A stretch of DNA of 16,660 nucleotides from Candidatus Nanopelagicales bacterium. Its GTDB lineage: Bacteria; Actinomycetota; Actinomycetes; S36-B12; UBA5976. The DNA lies in contig JALRKC010000009.1 in assembly GCA_023254955.1 (NCBI GenBank), positions 1 to 16,660 of the forward strand. The letters run 5' to 3'. Below are positions 1 through 8,353 of the stretch, one piece after another. The notes beneath the pieces were generated by a model. It was not told where the DNA came from. It saw only the letters and a list, made by a program, of their open reading frames with translations, and did no database searches. The position numbers and the translations under genes were made by a program. How positions within the stretch are numbered: position 1 is the first letter of the stretch; every line of letters starts with the position of its first letter.

Positions 1-311
1 TGTGAAACTTCCAACCATAAAGTTGGCACGGTTTTTAATAATTCCCGGGTAACTGGGTTTAAAACTGCACCACCACCTAATGAGACCACCCCGTTAGATT
101 GCGCTACTGCTGCGTCAACCTGCTCCGCCTCAATTTTACGAAACGCCGCTTCACCATCTTCAACAAAAATTGCAGAAATGCTCTTGCCGGCAGATTTCTC
201 AATTAACTCATCGGTATCTGAAAAATCTACCCTTAATTTTTCAGCTAACAATTTGCCGATAGTTGATTTACCGCTTCCTGGCGCCCCCACCAGAACAACT
301 CTTGGACTCAT
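1..311 (-). CDS. aroK: Shikimate kinase, 3' end cut by window edge
   Basis: Shikimate kinase phosphorylates shikimate at the 3-OH with ATP, a late step of the common aromatic pathway. Only the first 103 codons are visible; the C-terminal part, including most of the lid and the adenine-binding region, lies beyond position 1. The protein begins MSPRVVLVGAPGSGKST, a P-loop (Walker A) at residues 9-17. It continues with the DTDELIE segment that contacts shikimate (about residues 32-38), FRKIE (about 58-62) and a GGGAV motif (about 79-83), all standard for AroK. The ATG at 309-311 lies one base after the aroC stop codon and has no obvious Shine-Dalgarno sequence, so translation is probably coupled to aroC. 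aroB would be expected next, outside the window. Identification is firm. Confidence 0.95.
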   Translation of the reverse strand, partial: MSPRVVLVGAPGSGKSTIGKLLAEKLRVDFSDTDELIEKSAGKSISAIFVEDGEAAFRKIEAEQVDAAVAQSNGVVSLGGGAVLNPVTRELLKTVPTLWLEVS

Positions 312-312
312 T

Positions 313-1491
313 TTATTTAATTCTTAAATTCGCTAAATAATTTTCAACGTTACGTTTAGTCTCAGTAAGACTATCTCCACCAAATTTTTCTAGCATGGCA
401 TCAAATAAAACGAGGGCAACCATCGCTTCCGCCACCACACCGGCAGCCGGAACTGCGCAAACATCCGATCTTTGATTATGAGCTTTAGTCGCTTCTTTTG
501 ACGCCACATCAACAGTTGCTAATGCCTTTGGCACGGTTGAGATTGGTTTCATCGCAGCTCTAACTCGTAAAACTTCGCCGGTGGTCATGCCACCTTCAGT
601 GCCACCACTTCTGGAAGTGTTTCGTTTTAACTTTCCGTCTATTAGTGCAATTTCATCATGAGCTTGAGATCCTCGTTTTGCTGCTGCATCAAACCCGTCA
701 CCAACCGCTACACCTTTAATGGCTTGTATACCCATCAGAGCGGCAGCTAACTTGGCATCAATTCGGCGATCATGGTGAACATGCGACCCTAAACCTGGTG
801 GCAAGTTATAAACCACAACTTCTACTACTCCACCTAACGTGTCTCCGTCTTTATGCGCTTTTGCTACTTCTTCTTGCATCAATTCACTTGTCGAAGAATC
901 TACGCACCTAGCTGGGTCTTCATCAATTTTGTTTAAATCATGAGCTTCTGGGATAATCCCTTCGGGCAACTTGACAGTACCAATTTGAACAACGTGACTT
1001 AAAACTTTTATTCCCGCCACTTGTTCTAAGAAATTTTTGGCAATCACTCCCAACGCTACGCGAGCAGCAGTTTCTCTAGCGCTTGCTCGCTCCAAAATTG
1101 GACGGGCTTCATCAAAGTCATACTTTTGCATTCCAACCAAATCTGCATGACCCGGCCTTGGCTTTGTCAAAGGCGCATTTCGCGCCAAATCAGCTAGCAC
1201 CTCAGCTGATACGGCGTCAGCACTCATGACCTCTTTCCACTTTGGCCATTCAGTGTTACCAATTCTCAAAGAGATAGGTGACCCGAGAGTGTATTCGTGT
1301 CTAACTCCACCCAATATTTCTAATTCATCTTGTTCAAATTTCATTCTTGCGCCGCGACCGACTCCAAGGCGTCGTCTAGCTAAATCATTTTGAATCTGAG
1401 CCCGCGATATTTTTATGCCACTAGGAGCGCCTTCTAAAATTGCGGTTAAGGCTTCGCCGTGAGATTCGCCTGCGGTGAGCCATCTAATCAT
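313..1491 (-). CDS. aroC: Chorismate synthase
   Basis: Chorismate synthase converts 5-enolpyruvylshikimate-3-phosphate to chorismate using reduced FMN, the last step of the shared aromatic pathway. At 392 residues the length is normal. The N-terminus [12 protein letters not shown] is the conserved family start, so the ATG at 1489-1491 is secure. Further family signatures are the [12 protein letters not shown] segment (about residues 39-50), RPGHAD (about 112-117), the [12 protein letters not shown] segment (about 134-145), and [12 protein letters not shown] near residue 296. A GAGAG element lies about ten bases upstream. The gene sits 32 bases after the prepilin peptidase gene and one base before aroK, in the same transcriptional run as aroE. 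Nothing is unusual. Confidence 0.98.
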   Translation of the reverse strand: MIRWLTAGESHGEALTAILEGAPSGIKISRAQIQNDLARRRLGVGRGARMKFEQDELEILGGVRHEYTLGSPISLRIGNTEWPKWKEVMSADAVSAEVLADLARNAPLTKPRPGHADLVGMQKYDFDEARPILERASARETAARVALGVIAKNFLEQVAGIKVLSHVVQIGTVKLPEGIIPEAHDLNKIDEDPARCVDSSTSELMQEEVAKAHKDGDTLGGVVEVVVYNLPPGLGSHVHHDRRIDAKLAAALMGIQAIKGVAVGDGFDAAAKRGSQAHDEIALIDGKLKRNTSRSGGTEGGMTTGEVLRVRAAMKPISTVPKALATVDVASKEATKAHNQRSDVCAVPAAGVVAEAMVALVLFDAMLEKFGGDSLTETKRNVENYLANLRIK

Positions 1492-1523
1492 GGGTATATT
1501 CTCTCATTAGCTTGTATTTAGAG

Positions 1524-1985
1524 TTAAAGTGCCAAAAACCATCCGGCTGTTAGCAAATACCCCAAAGTTAAGTAAGGCCCAAAAGCAATTCGCTGCTTTA
1601 GTGAGGCTCCCTTAAAAGTTAATTTATAGATCGCCACCACTGCGGCTACCTGAAACCCTACAAGCAAAAACCAAAAGCCCGCCGCTGGATTAAACCAGGC
1701 CAAGGTGGCACTCAGGCTAGGCGCAAACTTGATGTCTCCGCCACCAATCGCTCCTTTAGTAATTATCGCTAATAAATAAAGGAATAAAAAAACACAAAGA
1801 GAAATTAACCAAGTAAAGCCAAATTTAACTATTTCTGCTTCGTTAATAGTCAAAACAATAGTGCCAAAGAGTGTTAGCAATAACAAAGTTGTGTTTGCGC
1901 TGTCTGAGATTATTTGAAATCTTAAATCTCTTACACCTATATAAATCGCCACGATTGCTACGACTAGTAGCAATAAATAACTCAA
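1524..1985 (-). CDS. A24-family prepilin peptidase, short single-domain form
   Basis: This is a small polytopic membrane protein of 153 residues resembling the catalytic half of type IV prepilin peptidases (TadV/CpaA-like). These aspartic proteases cleave the leader of pilin-like proteins at the membrane. The two expected aspartates are visible: D20, after the first hydrophobic segment (GVRDLRFQI), and D84 in the GGGDIKFAP motif. Hydrophobic stretches lie around residues 3-17, 32-47, 57-75, 100-120 and 135-152. The N-terminal methyltransferase domain of PilD-type enzymes is absent. The start is a TTG whose last two bases overlap the aroE TGA stop (TTGA), with a weak AGG just upstream, suggesting translational coupling. 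The same aroE-A24 peptidase order is known in mycobacteria. No pilin or pilus assembly gene is in the window, so the substrate is unknown. Confidence 0.88.
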   Translation of the reverse strand: MSYLLLLVVAIVAIYIGVRDLRFQIISDSANTTLLLLTLFGTIVLTINEAEIVKFGFTWLISLCVFLFLYLLAIITKGAIGGGDIKFAPSLSATLAWFNPAAGFWFLLVGFQVAAVVAIYKLTFKGASLKQRIAFGPYLTLGYLLTAGWFLAL

Positions 1986-2779
1986 CTGCCTAGGGCGTCT
2001 CGCATAATCTTGATCGGTGGTTTTCGTTTAGTAAAAATCTCAAATTGCTTAACCCCTTGATAAAGCAACATTTCAAGACCGCTCACCACTCGCCCATTTC
2101 TCAGCAGCCACTCTCTAGCTAAGGGGCTTGGCCAGGGGTGATAGTTCACATCTAACAAAACTTTTGGGTTAAAGGGAATTAACATTGCGTATTCATCCAT
2201 TACCCCTTTAGGTACAGTGCTGATCACTAATTCGGCGCTCATTGTTTTTACCATCTCATTCCAAGTATGTGTCTTAACTTGGACTTCTAATTGGTTCGCA
2301 AGGTTGCTAAGAATTTGAATTTTTTCAATATCACGACCAACTAAAGAAACTTGGGGAACTTTAAGTGCCTTAAGTGCCGCAAGTGCACTTCTGGCAGTGG
2401 CGCCGGTTCCGATGATGGTGGCAGATTTGAAACGCTTTTTAGTGTTAAGCCAAATTGCATCTCTGATTCCAATCACATCAGTGTTGCCAGCTTTAATCTC
2501 TGAAGCCGAAAAGGTCAGGGTGTTAGCGCTCTTGAGTAATTTTGCTAAGGGGGTAACTGTGTCAGCAATTGCTAGCGCTTCTTCTTTCAAAGGCATGGTT
2601 ACCGACAACCCTTGAAAGCTGTTTCGGTTGTTTTGAATAAATTCGGCTAATTGCCCTACCGCAACTTCGTGCCTTAAGTATTGCCAATCCAGCCCTAATT
2701 CTTGATACGCCGCATTGTGCATCTGCGGAGACTTAGAATGAGCAACCGGGCTTCCTACAATTGCGGCATAGTTTGTCAT
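1982..2779 (-). CDS. aroE: Shikimate dehydrogenase
   Basis: Shikimate dehydrogenase (NADP-dependent) reduces 3-dehydroshikimate to shikimate. I place the start at the ATG at 2777-2779 (265 residues, MTNYAAIVGSPVAHSKSP). An upstream in-frame codon at 2801-2803 would add eight residues, but it lies inside mltG and the family normally begins near this ATG, which also forms a 4-base ATGA overlap with the mltG stop. Visible motifs are the shikimate-binding SKSP (15-18), VTMPLK with catalytic K65, NTD with D101, and a nucleotide-binding loop GTGATARS (124-131). The loop is a variant of the more usual GAGGAxR/S form. The GLEMLLYQG segment near the C-terminus matches the family. aroC and aroK downstream belong to the same pathway. 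Confidence 0.96.
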   Translation of the reverse strand: MTNYAAIVGSPVAHSKSPQMHNAAYQELGLDWQYLRHEVAVGQLAEFIQNNRNSFQGLSVTMPLKEEALAIADTVTPLAKLLKSANTLTFSASEIKAGNTDVIGIRDAIWLNTKKRFKSATIIGTGATARSALAALKALKVPQVSLVGRDIEKIQILSNLANQLEVQVKTHTWNEMVKTMSAELVISTVPKGVMDEYAMLIPFNPKVLLDVNYHPWPSPLAREWLLRNGRVVSGLEMLLYQGVKQFEIFTKRKPPIKIMRDALGS

Positions 2780-3864
2780 GAGTTTTGATTTTGTTGATAC
2801 CACTCTTGGAATTCACGCTTATAAACCAAGAATTCTTCATCAGTTAAGGCAAATTTGGTTTCTTTGGTATCTAAATTAACTGCCACCCAATAAAGCCATT
2901 CACCCGCTTCGGGATTTAATACTGCAGCGATAGAGGCCTCACTTGGATTAGATATTGGAGTGGGAGGTAAGCCGTCGATTAAATAAGTGTTGTATTCATT
3001 TTCTTGAGCTAATTCTTCATCAGTAAAGACAATCGTATTGGTGTCAAGTGCATAATTTAGCGTGGTATCAAGTTGTAACCGCATGCCTATTTCGAGGCGA
3101 TTGAAAATAACTTGAGCAGCTTTACGAAAATCTACGGGAGCGACTTCCTCTTCGATGATGCTAGCGATAATTAAAACGTCATAAGGTTCCAAATCGGCAG
3201 CTGCCGCGCGCTCAAATAGATTTGAATTTTCTACTGCTTGCTCGAATCTTGCCACGATAGTTAGCAGAATTTCTTCTAAAGTGACGCCCTCATCAAATCG
3301 ATAAGTTGCTGGGTAAAGAGCACCTTCGATGTTTCCATTCATCCACTCTGGAAGCGGGATCGCTTCTCTGTCATTCATGACCGCTTTTACTTCTTCAACG
3401 TCCAGCTCTAATAGTGTGGCCAAACTTTTTGCTACCTCTGAACTACGTGATCCTTCTGGAATTACTAGCTTCACCGAAACCCGACTATCGGGATTAAGGA
3501 GCGCCAAAATCACTTGCGATGCAGAAATTCCTTGTTGAATTAAATAGCGGCCTGGTCCGATTTGACTTGACTCTGGATTATCTATGGCTGCATCTACAAA
3601 TTCTCTAGTTGTTGCTAATACTTTGGCCTCTTTTAGCGTGCTACCGATCTCGGTAATAGATGCTCCAGGTTGTATTTCTATTTCGACTACTTCACTTCCG
3701 ACTTCACCAACGCTTTCGCTACCTGCTGGTGCAGGGCGAAATTCAAAATATAAAAAAACTGCCATTAAAACAAATATTGTAAAAGCAATCCAAAAGCCCA
3801 AATTTGATTTTTTGCGTGACTTTTCTTGGGTTAGCGTTGAAAAGCCATCAAAAGGCGAACTCAT
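2776..3864 (-). CDS. mltG: Endolytic murein transglycosylase MltG (YceG-like)
   Basis: MltG is an inner-membrane lytic transglycosylase that cleaves nascent peptidoglycan strands and is thought to set glycan chain length. I choose the ATG at 3862-3864 (362 residues, MSSPFDGFST), which overlaps the ruvX stop by one base (TAATG). A TTG four codons upstream is less likely. A short basic cytoplasmic tail precedes one transmembrane helix at about residues 22-41, with the rest outside. A LysM-like segment (about 60-110) is followed by the YceG domain. That domain contains IEGALYPATY (about 179-188), ASIIEEE with the probable catalytic Glu at about 238, LQLDTTLNYAL (about 263-273), and the YNTYLIDGLPPTPISNP segment (about 291-307). 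The length is typical. Its position between ruvX and aroE is the usual actinobacterial arrangement. Confidence 0.96.
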   Translation of the reverse strand: MSSPFDGFSTLTQEKSRKKSNLGFWIAFTIFVLMAVFLYFEFRPAPAGSESVGEVGSEVVEIEIQPGASITEIGSTLKEAKVLATTREFVDAAIDNPESSQIGPGRYLIQQGISASQVILALLNPDSRVSVKLVIPEGSRSSEVAKSLATLLELDVEEVKAVMNDREAIPLPEWMNGNIEGALYPATYRFDEGVTLEEILLTIVARFEQAVENSNLFERAAAADLEPYDVLIIASIIEEEVAPVDFRKAAQVIFNRLEIGMRLQLDTTLNYALDTNTIVFTDEELAQENEYNTYLIDGLPPTPISNPSEASIAAVLNPEAGEWLYWVAVNLDTKETKFALTDEEFLVYKREFQEWYQQNQNS

Positions 3865-4319
3865 TAAAAATCCCAATCTGCTGGAGGGCTGCCAGCGAGC
3901 GTGCCGGTGCGATCTTCAATTTGAAGCGCTTGCTCCAGTAAGCCTAATGCAGAAACTTGATCGACTAAGCCGCGCGACTGGCGCGAAGTTAGGCCAGCGT
4001 CTTGCAATTGCTTGGTGGCAGTTGTCGAAGTAAATCTTTCATCAATCATTAAAACCGGAATGGGAGCTATTTTTCTACTTAATTCTTCAGCAAAACTAAG
4101 CGCTTTCTTGGCACTTTGCGTAACTTGGCCTTTTAAATTTAAAGGCAGCCCTACATAAACAACCTCCGCTGCTTCATTGGTTGTCAATTGGACTAACTTT
4201 TCAACAGCCAGCTCATCGCCAGTTATGGTGGTTAAAGGAAGAGCGATTTTTCCTGCTGGGTCACTCTTAGCTACCCCTACCCGAACCGTGCCAAAATCAA
4301 CTGCAATTCGCACACCCAT
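3864..4319 (-). CDS. ruvX: RuvX/YqgF-family RNase H-fold nuclease
   Basis: This 151-residue protein has the RNase H fold of the YqgF/RuvX family, described as a putative Holliday junction resolvase and linked in some bacteria to 16S rRNA 5'-end processing. The first acidic residue is D8 in RIAVDFGTVRVGVA. GLPLNLKG lies at 57-64, DERFTS with a second acidic pair at 93-98, and DQVSALGLLEQ with a third acidic residue at about 120, so the active site looks intact. The ATG at 4317-4319 lies two bases after the alaS stop, and the gene ends in a one-base overlap with mltG. The tail after residue 135 (DRTGTLAGSPPADWDF) is polar. Family assignment is firm; the cellular role is less so. Confidence 0.95.
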   Translation of the reverse strand: MGVRIAVDFGTVRVGVAKSDPAGKIALPLTTITGDELAVEKLVQLTTNEAAEVVYVGLPLNLKGQVTQSAKKALSFAEELSRKIAPIPVLMIDERFTSTTATKQLQDAGLTSRQSRGLVDQVSALGLLEQALQIEDRTGTLAGSPPADWDF

Positions 4320-4321
4320 GG

Positions 4322-6979
4322 TTACTTCTTTAATGAAGATCCAGCCTTAGTTAAAGCCGCTTTAATTTGTGATGAGTCACTTCCTGAGCCTTGAGCAAAG
4401 TCTGGCTTTCCGCCGCCTTTTCCTCCAATGGTTTCGGTTACAACTTTAAGCAGCTCGGTGGCATTTACCCCAAGTTCTCTAGCTTGTTCGTTGGTAGCAA
4501 CAACTGCATTTACTTTTTCTTGATTTTTGTTGCAAACAACTATCACTGCTGCCTGGGTCATCTGGCCTCTGAGTGCTAGAACTAACTCTCTCAAATCATT
4601 TGCGGTTAAATCTGCTTCAGCCTCAAACCCTAAATAATCTATGCCGGAAATGTTGGTCTTAGCTGCTTGATATTTTGATAGATCCGCAAGTAGCTGCGAT
4701 TTTCTAATTCTCTCAAATTCTTTTTCTACTTCTTTGAGCCGCTCAATTAAGGCAGAAACTTTCGGAACTAATTCTTCTGGGCGACCTTTAACCAAATTAA
4801 TTAATTGATTAACTAAGAGATGCTCTCGCGCTAGAAAAGTATAGGCATCTTGACCTACTAAAGCTTCAACACGTCTTACCCCGGCACCAATACTCTGCTC
4901 GGAAAGAAACTTTACGACGCCCAATTGAGCAGATCTCTGCGCGTGGGTGCCACCACAAAGTTCGTGCGCCCAATCGCCCACGCTAATTACCCGCACTACA
5001 TCTCCGTATTTTTCGCCAAAGAGCGCCATTGCACCCATGGCGCGAGCTTCAGCTTGACTCATCGAATGTGCTGTCACCTTTAAATCTGCTAGCAATAATT
5101 CATTAACTCGCTCTTCTGCATCATGCAAAATATTTTCAGGAACCGCCTTAGTCGAAGGAAAATCAAATCGCAAGCGCCCGGGTGCATTTTCTGACCCAAG
5201 TTGGGTAGCCGTTTCGCCTAACATCTCTCGAAAAACTTTATGAATCATGTGGGTAGCCGTATGAGCCCGAGAGATAGCTTTCCTGCGCTGAATGTCAACT
5301 TCAGCTAGCACAGCGGTGTCAGCGGTCAATTCACCACTTAAAACTCGCCCACTGTGTACATAAAGGCCTGGCACTGGTTGTTGGACATCTTCTACTTCGA
5401 TAACTGCACCGCTACTAGTTGTTAAGCGCCCCGCATCTGCTAACTGCCCACCACCCTCGGCGTAAAAAGGTGTGCGATCTAAAGCAAATTCAATCTCGTC
5501 ACCCATTTTTACCGAGGCAACTAATTCACCAGCTCTTAGAAAGCCTTTGATGGTGGCTTCACTTTGCATTTCTTTATACCCAATAAATTGTGTGAGCTCT
5601 GATTGATCTGCCAACTTTCGATACTGACCAGAATCAGCTAATTGACTCTTACGAGATTTAGCATCTTTCTTGGCGCGTTCGCGCTGTTCGGTCATTAGCT
5701 TTCTAAAACCTGCTTGATCAACCGCTAAGCCAGCTTCGTCTGCCATTTCAAGAGTTAAATCAATGGGAAACCCGTAAGTGTCATGGAGCTCAAAGGCTTT
5801 ATCTCCAGAAAGTTGCGTGGCCTTAGTTTTCTTTAATTCATCTACCGCTACGTCAAAAATTTGTGTGCCAGCTTTAAGGGTTTTAATGAAGGACTCTTCT
5901 TCGCTTCTTGCCGTCTCAATAATTCGATTTTTGTCAGTAGCTAGCTCGGGATACTGTGGGCTCATTGCTTCAATACTCGAAGCAACTAATTCGCTCATAA
6001 CTAAATCGTCTGTGCCTAAAAGTCGCATATTTCTAATTACCCGTCGCATCATTCTTCGCAACACGTAGCCACGTGCTTCATTAGACGGAACCACGCCATC
6101 TCCAATTAAAAAGGTTGCCGTGCGGGTGTGGTCAGCAATAACTCTTAATCTGATGTCATCCAAATTGCTAGCACCATATTTTTTACTTACTAGATCTGTA
6201 GCTTTGTTTAAAATTGTTTTAGTGGTATCAATTTCGTAAATGTTGTCAACACCCTGCAAAATCGCGGCCATACGTTCTACGCCCATTCCAGTGTCGATAT
6301 TTTTGTTTGGCAAATCACCCAAAATTGGAAACTCGGCTTTGCCACTGCCCTCTCCTCGCAAAAATTGCATAAAGACTAAATTCCAAACTTCTAAATAGCG
6401 CTCCTCGTCTTCAATCGGGCCACCATCTTTACCGAATTCTTTGCCGCGATCAAAATAGATTTCACTACATGGCCCACACGGCCCGGGTACTCCCATTGAC
6501 CAGAAGTTGTCAGCCATCCCGCGGCGTTGAATTCTAGATTCATCAACCCCAATCTGGTTCTTCCAAATATCAAAAGCTTCTTCGTCGTCTAAGTAAATAG
6601 TGACCCAAAGTTTCTCTGGATCAAACCCATAGCCACCTTGGCTTGTGGAGTTAGTTAGTAAATCCCAGGCAAATCTAATAGCGCCATCTTTGAAGTAATC
6701 ACCAAAAGAGAAGTTGCCTGCCATCTGAAAAAAGGAGCCATGGCGGGTGGTCTTACCGACTTCTTCAATATCTAATGTTCTGACACATTTTTGAACGGAG
6801 GTCGCGCGCTTATAGGGCGGCGCGATCTCGCCGAGAAAAAATGGTTTAAAAGGAACCATTCCCGCGTTAACTAAAAGTAGCGTTGGATCATTAGCAATCA
6901 ACGAAGCCGAGGGCACCACAGTGTGATTTTGCTTAGCGAAGAAATCTAAAAACCGCTGACGAATTTCAGCCGACTGCAT
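4322..6979 (-). CDS. alaS: Alanyl-tRNA synthetase
   Basis: This enzyme attaches alanine to tRNA-Ala and clears mischarged Ser and Gly. At 885 residues it is a complete class II AlaRS. The catalytic domain covers roughly residues 1-250, with the TRHGSFFQMAGNFSFGDYF region at 78-96 and motif 3 around GMGVERM (231-237). The tRNA-recognition helical region contains ADHTRTATF and the arginine-rich VLRRMMRRVIR (306-316). The editing domain has the zinc ligands HTATH (H573, H577) and CGGTH (C675, H679). A coiled-coil segment (about 740-775) leads to the C-Ala domain ending in GGKGGGKPDFAQGSG (852-866). The start is supported by AAAGAGGG four bases upstream of the ATG. The gene is followed by ruvX after two bases. 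Confidence 0.99.
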   Translation of the reverse strand: MQSAEIRQRFLDFFAKQNHTVVPSASLIANDPTLLLVNAGMVPFKPFFLGEIAPPYKRATSVQKCVRTLDIEEVGKTTRHGSFFQMAGNFSFGDYFKDGAIRFAWDLLTNSTSQGGYGFDPEKLWVTIYLDDEEAFDIWKNQIGVDESRIQRRGMADNFWSMGVPGPCGPCSEIYFDRGKEFGKDGGPIEDEERYLEVWNLVFMQFLRGEGSGKAEFPILGDLPNKNIDTGMGVERMAAILQGVDNIYEIDTTKTILNKATDLVSKKYGASNLDDIRLRVIADHTRTATFLIGDGVVPSNEARGYVLRRMMRRVIRNMRLLGTDDLVMSELVASSIEAMSPQYPELATDKNRIIETARSEEESFIKTLKAGTQIFDVAVDELKKTKATQLSGDKAFELHDTYGFPIDLTLEMADEAGLAVDQAGFRKLMTEQRERAKKDAKSRKSQLADSGQYRKLADQSELTQFIGYKEMQSEATIKGFLRAGELVASVKMGDEIEFALDRTPFYAEGGGQLADAGRLTTSSGAVIEVEDVQQPVPGLYVHSGRVLSGELTADTAVLAEVDIQRRKAISRAHTATHMIHKVFREMLGETATQLGSENAPGRLRFDFPSTKAVPENILHDAEERVNELLLADLKVTAHSMSQAEARAMGAMALFGEKYGDVVRVISVGDWAHELCGGTHAQRSAQLGVVKFLSEQSIGAGVRRVEALVGQDAYTFLAREHLLVNQLINLVKGRPEELVPKVSALIERLKEVEKEFERIRKSQLLADLSKYQAAKTNISGIDYLGFEAEADLTANDLRELVLALRGQMTQAAVIVVCNKNQEKVNAVVATNEQARELGVNATELLKVVTETIGGKGGGKPDFAQGSGSDSSQIKAALTKAGSSLKK

Positions 6980-6983
6980 TGCG

Positions 6984-6991
6984 CCCTCTTT
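6984..6991 (-). promoter_or_regulatory. Shine-Dalgarno of alaS
   Basis: On the minus strand AAAGAGGG precedes CGCA and the alaS ATG. It is one of the few strong ribosome-binding sites in the run and fixes the alaS start. It lies in the 35-base gap after rarA, the widest gap inside the eleven-gene run. That gap could hold a weak internal promoter, but I see no convincing -35/-10 pair. Confidence 0.6.
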
Positions 6992-7014
6992 GTAAGTTAT
7001 GTCTCAACAATTGC

Positions 7015-8343
7015 TTACCTTAGTGCCTGCTTTATGCGTTCCCACAATTCGGCAAGTCGCGACTCATCGCCTCGTGCCTGGGGTTGGTAATAAGTACGAG
7101 TGGCCAAATCTTCTGGCAAATACTCTTGCTTAGCGATTGCCTGCGGAAAATCATGAGGATACTCATAGCCCACCCCTGCGCCGGTTGCTCGCGAAGCTGG
7201 CAGCGAGCCATCTTGCAAGTGTGCCGGAACTTTTTGACCCAAGCCACTTTGTACATCTGCGATTGCTTCGTCTATGGCCAAATAAGCAGAATTTGATTTT
7301 GGCGCTAAGGCCAAATAAATAACTGCTTGTGACAAAATAATGCGCGCTTCTGGCCAACCAACTAAGGCCACAGCTTGTGCTGCACTAGTGGCAACACTCA
7401 AGGCTCGCGAATCAGCCAAGCCAATATCTTCACTAGCAGAAATGATCATACGCCTAGCAATAAACTTTGGATCTTCACCGGATTCAATCATTCGTGCTAG
7501 ATAATGCAACGCGGCATCGACATCACTGCCGCGAATGCTTTTAATGAAAGCGCTGGCAACGTCATAGTGCACACTAGAAGATTTGTCGTAACGAAGCGCA
7601 CTTCGCTGCAAGGCATCTTGCATATCGCTCAAGTTAATTTCTTTTGAGTTCCTACCTAAGGAAATCGAACTTGCCGCCTCTAAGCCGACTAGCGCTTTGC
7701 GGGCATCAGAACCACTAAAGCGAATTAAATGTGTCTTTGCCTCCTCGCTTAAAGTGAATTCTTTCAATACCGGGTCTTGCTGTATTGCTCGATCAATAAG
7801 TGCAGCGATCTGTTCATCTGCCAGCGGTTTTAAATTCAAAATAATTGACCGAGAAAGCAATGCTGAGTTAATAGAAACTGAAGGGTTTTCGGTGGTTGCG
7901 CCGATTAAAGTTATCCAGCCCTCTTCAACCGCTTGCAATAGCGTGTCTTGTTGAGTTTTGCTGAAGCGATGAATTTCATCAATAAACAAAATGCTTCCTC
8001 GGCCCCGAGCAAACCGCCCTCTAGCCAAATCAATTGCCGCGCGAACTTCTTTTACTCCACTACTGGTCGCAGATAATTCACTAAACCAAGAATCAGATTC
8101 TTTTGCCAAAATTTGTGCCAAAGTTGTTTTGCCAGTGCCTGGCGGCCCATAAAAAATAATTGATGGCAAAGTTGCTTTGTTTGTTTTCGCAGCATTGGTA
8201 ATCCGCTTTAGAGGTGAATCTTCCCCGGTGAGATGAGTTTGGCCCACCACTTGGGAAAGCTCTTGTGGTCGCATTCTCGCTGCTAAGGGAGCCGCCTTGC
8301 TTGACTGATTACTTTCTGGCGAGTCAAACATGCTTTGCGACAT
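7015..8343 (-). CDS. rarA: Replication-associated recombination ATPase RarA (MgsA)
   Basis: RarA is an AAA+ ATPase related to clamp-loader subunits and the eukaryotic WRNIP1/Mgs1 family. It acts at stalled replication forks and single-strand/double-strand DNA junctions. The 442-residue protein has Walker A GPPGTGKT (66-73), Walker B ILFIDEIHRF (118-127), sensor 1 GATTENP (148-154) and an arginine-finger region ALLSRS (161-166). A C-terminal helical tetramerisation region contains SIRGSDVDAALHYLARM, ARRMIISASEDIGLAD and a final YEYPHDFP segment typical of the family. The ATG at 8341-8343 gives the usual short tail before PLAARMRP. It lies 10 bases after aspS without a clear Shine-Dalgarno sequence. 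The product looks complete. Confidence 0.97.
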   Translation of the reverse strand: MSQSMFDSPESNQSSKAAPLAARMRPQELSQVVGQTHLTGEDSPLKRITNAAKTNKATLPSIIFYGPPGTGKTTLAQILAKESDSWFSELSATSSGVKEVRAAIDLARGRFARGRGSILFIDEIHRFSKTQQDTLLQAVEEGWITLIGATTENPSVSINSALLSRSIILNLKPLADEQIAALIDRAIQQDPVLKEFTLSEEAKTHLIRFSGSDARKALVGLEAASSISLGRNSKEINLSDMQDALQRSALRYDKSSSVHYDVASAFIKSIRGSDVDAALHYLARMIESGEDPKFIARRMIISASEDIGLADSRALSVATSAAQAVALVGWPEARIILSQAVIYLALAPKSNSAYLAIDEAIADVQSGLGQKVPAHLQDGSLPASRATGAGVGYEYPHDFPQAIAKQEYLPEDLATRTYYQPQARGDESRLAELWERIKQALR

Positions 8344-8353
8344 AACTAAAAAC

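Noticed and set aside
2780..2803. Eight-codon N-terminal extension of aroE
   Set aside because: It lies within mltG, adds residues not seen in the family, and the downstream ATG has the ATGA overlap with the mltG stop.
3584..4033. A 149-codon plus-strand open frame opposite mltG and ruvX
   Set aside because: It lies entirely antisense to two well-conserved genes, has no recognisable domain or ribosome-binding site, and its composition follows from the opposite-strand codons.
6992..7018. GTAAG/CTTAC inverted repeat spanning the rarA stop and the gap to alaS
   Set aside because: Only five base pairs with a 17-base loop, which is expected by chance in AT-rich DNA.
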